Shown here piece after piece: positions 1-5,579 of a stretch of DNA of 16,783 bases. The notes beneath the pieces are model-generated. The model was not told the origin of the DNA, searched no databases, and saw only the letters and a program-made list of their open reading frames with translations. The DNA is from an uncultured Oscillospiraceae bacterium (GTDB lineage Bacteria; Bacillota; Clostridia; Oscillospirales; Acutalibacteraceae), in contig CAJJPG010000028.1 of assembly GCA_905193585.1 (NCBI GenBank), forward strand, positions 1 to 16,783. Direction: 5' to 3'. Each line of letters opens with the position of its first letter. Position 1 is the stretch's first letter. The position numbers were made by a program, and so were the translations under genes.

Positions 1-1065
1 ATGGACTTCTATCGTATTGGTTTCCTGCGGCGAGTATGCAAAAACCGTATCGGGGTTAGCCGCCAGCTGCGGCAGCTTTTTGCTTGAATTATAGAAGGAA
101 CGCAAATAATTCGGGAACTGATGCACCTTAAAGCTGTCAAGTGCCGCGGGCGCGCCGCCTGCCGCCTTTATAAAATCACAGTAGGCATAATAAGCGCCCA
201 GCGCCGTCCAGTGGTGGTCGGTACGGAAGTAAATATACTCGTTGCGGCGGGCTTTGAGCGTATCGTAAATTGAAACGGTTTTTACACCGTTTTTCGCAAT
301 ACCTGAATACATATAATCTATAGCTTTTTTCTGGTCCGACGTGTTTATAGTCGCCACCACATTATCGGGCGCGGTAATGCCCATGCTTGTGGGCACAATC
401 ATATCGTATACCTTTGTTTTACCTGCAAGCAGCGTTCCCGCGCGGCTTATTGCACTTACATACAGGTCAGCCGTGCTGCGCACGAAATTATAGTATTCAT
501 ACGCCGTATCACCGTTTATAAGCAGTGCACCGAGTGTCTGTGTCGCCTGAGTCTGGGCGGGTGTTTGCTGTTTGGGCGGCTCTGATGATACCGCCGAGGA
601 GGACGAGCTCTCAGGCTTTGATGGCTCGCTTGACTCCGCAGAGGACACATCGGATGATACATCTGAGGTGTCTCCCGGGTGGCTTTCGGGTATATCGTCG
701 CCTTTTTTAATGTCACCCTGTATCTGAACATCGGTCTTGCCGTAAAATGCGGAGAAAAAAGCGTTAATATCCGTCAGCTTATCTCTTAAAGGAAAGGTAT
801 CCGAATACCAGCTGTTTATTCCGTCGAAATAATCGCCCGAAACAAGGGCTGTAAGCTTAAATTTCGGGAATTTTGTAAGCTCGCGCTTTTCGCTTTCCGA
901 ATATTTCGGGCGAAGCGGTATTATAAGCGATAAAACAAAAAACGAAAAAAGCAAAACGAAGAAAAACCGAACGAACCATATGCTCATTATTCTGAATTTC
1001 CGCATATTAACGGGGGGAAGGCGCACTTCTTCCGCATCGGTAATAGTGTTGTTCTGTTCCGCCAT
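1..1065 (-). CDS. DHHW-family protein, partial (C-terminus beyond the left edge)
   Basis: 355 codons are open with no stop and the gene leaves the window in frame. A transmembrane signal anchor lies at about residues 26-49. It is followed by the family's N-terminal signature: a charged stretch ending KFPKF, then SGDYFDGINSWYSDTFPLRD at 76-95. The diagnostic Asp-His-His-Trp motif is at 283-286 (bases 208-219), in the context YFRTDHHWTALGAYY. DHHW proteins are AlgX/AlgJ-like SGNH-type proteins that are paired with MBOAT acyltransferases and are thought to carry out or assist acetylation of an exported polysaccharide outside the membrane. A Ser/Glu/Pro/Gln-rich stretch at about 118-178 interrupts the N-terminal half. 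The start at 1065 is supported by AAAGGGGG eight bases upstream. The gene begins 14 bases after the MBOAT stop, so the two are almost certainly cotranscribed. The polymer acted on is unknown. Confidence 0.9.
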   Translation of the reverse strand, partial: MAEQNNTITDAEEVRLPPVNMRKFRIMSIWFVRFFFVLLFSFFVLSLIIPLRPKYSESEKRELTKFPKFKLTALVSGDYFDGINSWYSDTFPLRDKLTDINAFFSAFYGKTDVQIQGDIKKGDDIPESHPGDTSDVSSDVSSAESSEPSKPESSSSSAVSSEPPKQQTPAQTQATQTLGALLINGDTAYEYYNFVRSTADLYVSAISRAGTLLAGKTKVYDMIVPTSMGITAPDNVVATINTSDQKKAIDYMYSGIAKNGVKTVSIYDTLKARRNEYIYFRTDHHWTALGAYYAYCDFIKAAGGAPAALDSFKVHQFPNYLRSFYNSSKKLPQLAANPDTVFAYSPQETNTIEVH

Positions 1066-1079
1066 AAGGAAGCCCCCTT

Positions 1080-2522
1080 TTAAAATCTGAAATACAGGAA
1101 CGGATTGTAGCTGTTGCCCACAAGCGCCGCGGCAGAGAGTAAAAGCAGCGCCGCGGGAATTACAAATTGCAGCACCGAATAAGCCGCAAGAGCGCCGTTA
1201 TTTCTGAGCGCGCGGTATTTGAATGCGGCTGACAGGCGCTTTGTTACGGGCGTAGACGCGAAAATCGCGATTGAAAGTATTATAATATGGCTTTTCACGG
1301 TAGTCCATGTTTCAAAATCCGAAAATTGATTGCCGTTTGCGCCGAACATTCCTTTAAGCACGCACCATATATCGTTAAGATTTTCAAATTTAAACAAAAT
1401 CCACCCGAAAAAGACTATGAGCAGCAAATATATATGGGCTATAATCGGCTGCTTTTCAAGATATTTTGAAAGGAACAGCTTTTCAAGCGCAATAAACACA
1501 AAGAAATAAAGCCCCCACAGCACAAAATTCCACGAAGCACCGTGCCAAAGCCCCGTAAGCGCCCATACAACAAACAGGTTTAAAACCGTCCTTACCTTTC
1601 CGCAGCGGCTGCCGCCCAGCGGGATGTAAAGATAATCCCTGAAAAAGCTGCCGAGGGTGATATGCCAGCGCCGCCAAAACTCACTTACCGACGTGGATAT
1701 GTATGGGTAATCAAAATTTTCGGTGTAGTGAATACCAATCATTTTGCCCATACCTATCGCCATATCGGAATACGCCGAGAAATCAATATAAATCTGTAAA
1801 GTAAAGGCGAGCACGCCCACCCAAAGCGAAAGCACGCTTTTAGAGGCTAAAAGCGAAAAATCACCGCCGTCGGGCACAAGCAGTGTATCGGCAAGCGCGG
1901 CGCAGGTATTTGCGATTATCGCCTTTTTTGCAAGACCCACAGTAAAGCGGTTTATACCATCGGCAATATCAAACTGCGAGGCTCTGCGTTCTTCAAGCTC
2001 GGCGCATATATCCTTATAGCGCACAATAGGACCCGCTATGCACTGGTGGAAAAGGCTGACATAAAGCAACAGCGTTTTAAAGCTGCGCTGCGGTAGAACG
2101 TCGCCCCTGTAAACATCAACACAGTAGGTAATAAGCTGAAAGGTGTAAAAGGATATTCCTATAGGCAGCATAATAGACGGCACCTTTGCGGGGAAGCCTG
2201 TGAAAAACTTGATATTTGAAAGAATAAAGCTGCCATATTTGAATATGCCGAGCAGCACAAGATCCACACTGACCGTAAGCCCCAAAAAGAGCTTAGCTTT
2301 TATGGAGCCGTTCTCATATTTGGACATAATGAGGGTTAGATACCAGTCCGTAAGGGTCATACCCACAAGCAGCAGAATATAAACCGGCTCGCCCCAGGCA
2401 TAAAAAATAAGCGAAAAAACAAGCATTACGGTGTTTTTTTGCTTTATATCTTTGGCGAAAAAATAAGCCAGCAAATTAAGCGGCAGAAAAAGAAAAATAA
2501 AAGGCAGGCTTGAAAAAACCAT
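1080..2522 (-). CDS. MBOAT family O-acyltransferase (AlgI/DltB/PatA-like)
   Basis: This 480-residue polytopic membrane protein has the usual AlgI length. Visible family marks in order are IGISFYTFQ at 121-129, DFSAYSDMAIG at about 247-257, EFWRRWHITLGSFFRDYLYI at 281-300 followed by PLGG, and the invariant catalytic histidine His327 in ALTGLWHGASWNFVLWG (321-337). MBOAT enzymes of this branch move an acyl group, usually acetyl, across the membrane to a carbohydrate acceptor or a partner protein. The downstream DHHW gene is the standard partner, which points to O-acetylation of an exopolysaccharide or cell-wall glycan. A DltB role is unlikely because no dltA, dltC or dltD is visible nearby. 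The ribosome site is a modest TTGGATG. Transcription probably begins at the promoter at 2645-2673, which leaves a leader of about 115 bases. Confidence 0.95.
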   Translation of the reverse strand: MVFSSLPFIFLFLPLNLLAYFFAKDIKQKNTVMLVFSLIFYAWGEPVYILLLVGMTLTDWYLTLIMSKYENGSIKAKLFLGLTVSVDLVLLGIFKYGSFILSNIKFFTGFPAKVPSIMLPIGISFYTFQLITYCVDVYRGDVLPQRSFKTLLLYVSLFHQCIAGPIVRYKDICAELEERRASQFDIADGINRFTVGLAKKAIIANTCAALADTLLVPDGGDFSLLASKSVLSLWVGVLAFTLQIYIDFSAYSDMAIGMGKMIGIHYTENFDYPYISTSVSEFWRRWHITLGSFFRDYLYIPLGGSRCGKVRTVLNLFVVWALTGLWHGASWNFVLWGLYFFVFIALEKLFLSKYLEKQPIIAHIYLLLIVFFGWILFKFENLNDIWCVLKGMFGANGNQFSDFETWTTVKSHIIILSIAIFASTPVTKRLSAAFKYRALRNNGALAAYSVLQFVIPAALLLLSAAALVGNSYNPFLYFRF

Positions 2523-2581
2523 CTGAACACATCCAACTGAAAGTACTGTTTATATTATATACGCTTTCGCCGAAAAGTACA

Positions 2582-2617
2582 GTAACATTACGGTTACAAA
2601 TTATAACAGTGTGTTAC
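2582..2617. repeat. GTAAC/GTTAC repeat cluster in the MBOAT leader (possible operator)
   Basis: Three five-base half-sites sit close together: GTAAC at 2582-2586, GTTAC at 2593-2597 and GTTAC at 2613-2617. The first two form an inverted repeat with a six-base spacer. The second and third are direct repeats with starts exactly 20 bases apart, about two helical turns. The cluster lies between the promoter at 2645-2673 and the MBOAT start, so it could be a repressor site or leader structure. The motif is short and AT-rich, so chance is a real alternative. Confidence 0.3.
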
Positions 2618-2644
2618 ATCTCCGCACTACGCCGAATATTATCA

Positions 2645-2673
2645 ATTATACCACGCTTTTAACTGAATGGCAA
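2645..2673 (-). promoter_or_regulatory. Sigma-A-type promoter for the MBOAT/DHHW operon
   Basis: On the minus strand TTGCCA (2668-2673) is followed after exactly 17 bases by TATAAT (2645-2650). The -10 is preceded by TGG, giving an extended -10. The -35 begins just past the U-tract of the terminator of the upstream M23 gene, a compact terminator-promoter junction. Further TATAAT-like boxes near 2600 and 2561 lack a good -35. Confidence 0.75.
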
Positions 2674-2674
2674 T

Positions 2675-2728
2675 AAAAATACACGGTGGGCAGGGTGGTT
2701 TATTTTCCCACCGAAACCGCCGTGTATT
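2675..2728 (-). terminator. Intrinsic terminator of the M23 gene
   Basis: On the minus strand, nine outer pairs join AATACACGG (2720-2728) to CCGTGTATT (2678-2686). An internal loop with two further G-C pairs follows, then an inner GGTGG/CCACC stem. The T-run made by the A-run at 2675-2679 follows the hairpin. It starts 36 bases after the M23 stop and ends just before the MBOAT promoter, so it insulates the two units. Confidence 0.75.
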
Positions 2729-2763
2729 GCGCCCCTAAACGGAAATTTTCGGGGGCAGGTTTT

Positions 2764-3477
2764 TTATTTCAGACCCAATACTTTAAGGGGTTCGGTCACA
2801 TGACCGTCCTTATACGCCTCAAGGTGCAAATGACTTTGGTCGGCGCACTCGCCCGGAACGGACGTTACCGAGCCTATTATATCGCCGGCAGTGACCTTGT
2901 CGCCTGCTTTTACCTTTATATCCTTTAACGCTGCGTACCTGGTTGTAATACCGTTGCCGTGGTCTATCGTTACCGTGTTGCCCAAAAATGCGGTTTCTTC
3001 GGTGGATAATACCTTGCCGTCGCCGCAGGCGCTCACCGCGGTGCCGTCCGCACAGGCAATATCAAGCCCCGTGTGTATGCGCATATCGCCGTAGGTTGCG
3101 GAAAACTGCAGTTCTTTATCGCTGTATTTTTTTATAATATCGCCCTGCACCGGCATGGAAAAAATCTTTTTTTGCGGGTTGCTTTTGACTTTTGACTCGG
3201 TACTTTCCGCTGCGGATGAGTATGGCACATCGGATACGGCTTTGCCCACATCCTCTGAAACCGTGCCCGAGGGCTCGGGAATGCTTTCGGGCATGCTTGA
3301 CTGCGGCGGCTCCGAGATTTGCGAGGGCGCGCTGCCGCTGTCGTTATTTCTGCGGCTTATGCTTGACGCGGCGAACCACGAGGCTCCGCCGAGCGCCAAA
3401 AGGCAGCAGGCAATAATTATATAAAAGGCGGCGCTGCCTTTGAATTTGGGTTTTGAAGTGTATTCGGAATATTTCAT
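2764..3477 (-). CDS. Membrane-anchored M23 (LytM-type) peptidase-domain protein, SpoIIQ-like
   Basis: 237 residues. A single N-terminal transmembrane segment lies at about 16-38, then a Ser/Pro/Glu-rich extracytoplasmic linker at about 45-100, then an M23 domain at about 108-232. The zinc ligands are present: His135 and Asp139 in HTGLD, and His218 in the SHLHLE motif (215-220), where His216 is one of the two catalytic histidines. The other catalytic histidine, normally the third residue of a Y-x-H-L motif, is replaced by Ala183 in YAAL, so activity is doubtful. Size, topology and domain layout match SpoIIQ, the forespore protein that docks with SpoIIIAH during engulfment. The dpa genes next door agree with a spore role, but a general cell-wall hydrolase or regulator is possible. 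AAAGGA lies about ten bases before the start. Confidence 0.85.
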   Translation of the reverse strand: MKYSEYTSKPKFKGSAAFYIIIACCLLALGGASWFAASSISRRNNDSGSAPSQISEPPQSSMPESIPEPSGTVSEDVGKAVSDVPYSSAAESTESKVKSNPQKKIFSMPVQGDIIKKYSDKELQFSATYGDMRIHTGLDIACADGTAVSACGDGKVLSTEETAFLGNTVTIDHGNGITTRYAALKDIKVKAGDKVTAGDIIGSVTSVPGECADQSHLHLEAYKDGHVTEPLKVLGLK

Positions 3478-3600
3478 AATTTCATTTTCCTTTCAGACGG
3501 GTGTTTTCTGAAATTATTATTAACTAAAATACATATTATATTCCTTAAAAATTTAAAAACAGTTCACAGAAATGAAAAAATTATAGTTTATTATATGCTT

Positions 3601-3663
3601 GTACCGAAAAGGGAGCCGCACCCGTTTTGGTATAATTTCTCTTGAATTAAAGAGAAGTTCTCT
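3601..3663. repeat. Consecutive small hairpins in the dpaB-M23 intergenic region
   Basis: The 272-base gap between the M23 start and the dpaB stop holds, besides the strong terminator, two further inverted repeats. TACCGAAAAGGG at 3602-3613 faces CCCGTTTTGGTA at 3621-3632, with one wobble and one mismatch. TTCTCTT (3637-3643) pairs with AAGAGAA (3650-3656). AGAGAA at 3651-3656 can instead pair with TTCTCT at 3658-3663, so two folds compete. An extended -10 (TGGTATAAT, -10 at 3631-3636) points rightward toward the terminator and would give an RNA of about 75-80 bases, but no -35 is visible. No reading frame or tRNA was found here. Confidence 0.35.
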
Positions 3664-3676
3664 CCTCAAACCCCTT

Positions 3677-3718
3677 AAAAGTGAAAAAGAGCCGTGAAAA
3701 CGGCTCTTTTTCACTTTT
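3677..3718. terminator. Perfect 19-bp-stem intrinsic terminator, bidirectional
   Basis: AAAAGTGAAAAAGAGCCGT (3677-3695) is perfectly complementary to 3700-3718, with a GAAA loop at 3696-3699. The A-run on one side and the T-run on the other let it work in both directions. For the minus strand it begins 32 bases after the dpaB stop and closes the dpaA-dpaB unit. No plus-strand gene is visible that would need it, unless a short RNA starts near 3643. Confidence 0.9.
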
Positions 3719-3749
3719 ATATGGATTTTAGGCTGAATAATGATTTATC

Positions 3750-4322
3750 TTACAGTATAACGGGCTGTATCTGTTCGCCCGCAAGCGCTTTTTCAACCGT
3801 TTGCGGCAAAAGCGAAAAATCGCAGACCAGGGAATTATTCTTGCCGAACGGATCGTCCTGACGGTAGGGTACAAAATAAATATTCTTCATATTGTGCAGC
3901 AGTCCTATATTCTTTGCCGAAGCGCCGAGGGCGTCGTTTGTGGCTATTGCCAGCACCACGGGCTTATTGTTGCGCAGGTGCGCCTTTACCGCCATTGTAA
4001 CGGGAGTATCGGTAATGCCGAGCGCGGTTTTTGCTATTGTGTTGCCGGTACAGGGGGATACAACGATTATATCCAACAAATTTTTAGGCCCTATTGGCTC
4101 GGCGGCGGCAATATCGTGAATTATCTTCACGCCGCAAATTTCTTCAACCGCGTCTTTAAGCTCGGCGGCGCTGCCGAAACGCGTATCGGTATTATATACT
4201 ATCTGTGACATTATGGGTACTATTTTAATATCGTTTTTCGCAAGCTCTTTCAGCGCTTCAAGAGATTTTTTTATTGTGCAGAAAGAGCCGCAGAACGCGT
4301 ACCCCAAGGTAATATCTTTCAT
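3750..4322 (-). CDS. dpaB: Dipicolinate synthase subunit B
   Basis: 190 residues, the usual length for SpoVFB/DpaB. It is a flavoprotein-fold protein: a GYAFCGSFCTI N-terminus, SPCTGNT at 89-95 in the nucleotide-binding region, a TDTPVTMAVKAHLRN stretch at about 105-119, and the family-typical VPYRQDDPFGK at 151-161 near the C-terminus. With subunit A it converts the lysine-pathway intermediate made by DapA into dipicolinic acid, the calcium chelator that fills and dehydrates the spore core. It acts in the mother cell late in sporulation. GAGGAGAG sits close before the ATG, and the gene starts 12 bases after the dpaA stop. A perfect terminator follows at 3677-3718. Confidence 0.95.
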   Translation of the reverse strand: MKDITLGYAFCGSFCTIKKSLEALKELAKNDIKIVPIMSQIVYNTDTRFGSAAELKDAVEEICGVKIIHDIAAAEPIGPKNLLDIIVVSPCTGNTIAKTALGITDTPVTMAVKAHLRNNKPVVLAIATNDALGASAKNIGLLHNMKNIYFVPYRQDDPFGKNNSLVCDFSLLPQTVEKALAGEQIQPVIL

Positions 4323-4334
4323 AGCGCTCTCCTC

Positions 4335-5126
4335 TTAAATGTTTTCTGTTATAATTTCGTGCACGCTTCTCGCCAATATTTCGCCGGCGGTCTGCGGTGC
4401 GGTCTTACCGGGCAGCCCCGGCGCTTTAGTCGCCGTAATGCCGTATTTTTCGGCGGCGGCAATATCAAATCCGCCTTTACTTGATAAATCGACAATAAGA
4501 TTTGCGGTGCAGGCGGCGAAATCCTCATCCTCAATCACCTTAACGTCAACGGTATTGAAAATAATATCGCAGTTAAGGTGCTTTTTTATTTCCGAGGTTT
4601 TTGCCGCATAGCAGCCCGAGGCGGATATGAGCGCGAAATCGGACGCTTTTCTTGCGCTTACGGTAACGCGGCAGCCGAGCGCTTTCAGTCGGCTTGCCAG
4701 TATTCGCCCTACTCTGCCGCAGCCGATTACCAAAACCCTGCTGCCCCACAGAGTAAACGGAGTTTTTTCTATTGCCAATGAAATTGCGCCCTCGGCTGTG
4801 GGAACGGCGTTAAGTAAACAGTATGCGTCGTTTTTGCCGTAGTCGATGCAGTTTTTACCATCAAACATATAGTTGCACGAAAGTATGAGCGTGTCGTCGG
4901 GTGTGCGGCGCGCTATATCTTTAAGATATATTTTTTTCTTAATGTTCGGTGCGAAAAGGGTTTCGCCGTCGCGCGTTGTGGGAACGGGCAAAAGCAAAAC
5001 GTCGCTTTGGGCTAAATCCTCATCGTCGGGCGACTCGGGAACACTGACCTGATAACCGTATCCGGTAAGTATTTCCGAAGCGATTTTAATGCGGCTGTCG
5101 CCGCCGAGAACTGTAATTTTTTTCAT
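4335..5126 (-). CDS. dpaA: Dipicolinate synthase subunit A
   Basis: 263 residues, somewhat shorter than the roughly 297 of Bacillus subtilis SpoVFA. The N-terminal domain (1-120) has the family's VLGGDSR start (6-12). The second half is a Rossmann NAD(P)-binding domain with GCGRVG at 135-140. The strongly conserved APGLPGKTAPQTAGEI lies at 235-250. The protein supplies the pyridine-nucleotide-dependent half of dipicolinate synthase and works with DpaB, whose gene follows at once. AGGGAAAG precedes the ATG. Only 26 bases separate the start from the hairpin at 5153-5188, so no full promoter fits after that hairpin. The promoter must overlap it, or expression depends on read-through. The pair marks the organism as an endospore former or a recent descendant of one. 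Confidence 0.95.
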   Translation of the reverse strand: MKKITVLGGDSRIKIASEILTGYGYQVSVPESPDDEDLAQSDVLLLPVPTTRDGETLFAPNIKKKIYLKDIARRTPDDTLILSCNYMFDGKNCIDYGKNDAYCLLNAVPTAEGAISLAIEKTPFTLWGSRVLVIGCGRVGRILASRLKALGCRVTVSARKASDFALISASGCYAAKTSEIKKHLNCDIIFNTVDVKVIEDEDFAACTANLIVDLSSKGGFDIAAAEKYGITATKAPGLPGKTAPQTAGEILARSVHEIITENI

Positions 5127-5152
5127 ATGCTTTCCCTGCCTGAAAACAAAAT

Positions 5153-5188
5153 AAACGCCATAGGCTGTTAATACAGTCTATGGCGTTT
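5153..5188 (-). terminator. Terminator/attenuator hairpin between the DivIVA-like gene and dpaA
   Basis: A 16-bp stem joins AAACGCCATAGGCTGT (5153-5168) to ACAGTCTATGGCGTTT (5173-5188) around a four-base loop. The one non-Watson-Crick position (5164/5177) is a G-U on the plus RNA and an A-C on the minus RNA. On the minus strand it is followed by TTTATTTTGTTTTC, a U-rich tail. It lies about 34 bases after the stop of the DivIVA-like gene and 26 bases before the dpaA start. Confidence 0.75.
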
Positions 5189-5200
5189 GCGGTCAAATGT
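5174..5200 (-). promoter_or_regulatory. Possible sigma-K-like promoter for dpaAB
   Basis: On the minus strand AC (5199-5200) is followed after 16 bases by CATAGACTG (5174-5182), close to the mother-cell sigma-K consensus AC-N16/17-CATANNNTA with one mismatch at the last base. It lies within the 5' arm of the hairpin at 5153-5188. B. subtilis spoVF is sigma-K dependent, which makes the location sensible. The consensus is short, so the call is tentative. Confidence 0.35.
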
Positions 5201-5221
5201 TACAGGCGCGGAACATGAAAA

Positions 5222-5524
5222 TCAGTTTCCGCCGTTTTTAAGCAGAGCCTTTCTTAAAAGCTCGCTTCTGTCCTGCGCGGATATTTTACTTTTTCTTCCG
5301 AATTGGGTAAAATCGCCGGTTTTGCCTGCCTCTGCGGCGCTTTGCGGCTCCTGCTTTACGGGTGTGAATTTTTCAACCTTGTAATTTTCGGGCTGAGAGG
5401 GTTTATCATCGGCAATATTTTTTTCCGCCTCGTATTCTTCCAGCTTTTTATTTAGCTAGCTGATTTCCGAATTAACGTCGGCTTTATTATAGCCGCCTAA
5501 AAAAGAGCTTCTGAATTTTATCAT
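5222..5524 (-). pseudogene. Small DivIVA-like protein gene interrupted by an in-frame TAG
   Basis: 101 codons including the stop, starting ATG at 5524 and ending TGA at 5222-5224, with a TAG at codon 23 (5456-5458). The first 22 residues, MIKFRSSFLGGYNKADVNSE then IS, match the N-terminal DivIVA signature (F-x-x-S-x-x-G-Y-x-x-x-x-V). After the amber codon the frame continues without stops as a charged helix, LNKKLEEYEAEKN, then a Pro/Gln/Ala-rich linker and a C-terminal segment SKISAQDRSELLRKALLKN. A single C-to-T change (CAG to TAG, Gln23) would explain the interruption. No in-frame ATG, GTG or TTG follows to restart translation. The gene has a near-consensus promoter and its own terminator. 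It could be a recent null mutation, a sequencing error or read-through. DivIVA-family proteins act in polar/septal organisation, so a division or sporulation role is a guess. Confidence 0.6.
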
Positions 5525-5541
5525 TTATATCACCGTTTCTT

Positions 5542-5570
5542 ATTATAACGCTTTAAAGCGTTTTCGTCAA
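5542..5570 (-). promoter_or_regulatory. Promoter with palindromic spacer for the DivIVA-like gene
   Basis: On the minus strand TTGACG (5565-5570) is followed after exactly 17 bases by TATAAT (5542-5547), nearly ideal for sigma-A. The spacer is filled by a perfect 16-base palindrome, AACGCTTTAAAGCGTT (5547-5562), a good candidate repressor operator. Transcription would start near 5535, about 11 bases before the ATG at 5524, with GGTGA as ribosome site. The -35 lies only nine bases beyond the brnQ stop. Confidence 0.7.
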
Positions 5571-5579
5571 TAAGTAAGA

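Noticed and set aside
516..731. Overlapping small frames in the Ser-rich linker region of the DHHW gene
   Set aside because: The low-complexity linker generates Arg/His/Pro-rich out-of-frame peptides. The DHHW frame is continuous and carries all family motifs.
1080..2522. dltB of a teichoic acid D-alanylation operon
   Set aside because: The protein shares the MBOAT fold, but there is no dltA, dltC or dltD. The DHHW partner immediately downstream points to the AlgI-type acetylation pair.
5451..5463. Pyrrolysine or stop-codon reassignment at the amber codon of the DivIVA-like gene
   Set aside because: The LysR gene ends with TAG and would run antisense through the CDF gene if TAG were read, and no pyl genes are in the window. 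A point mutation is simpler.
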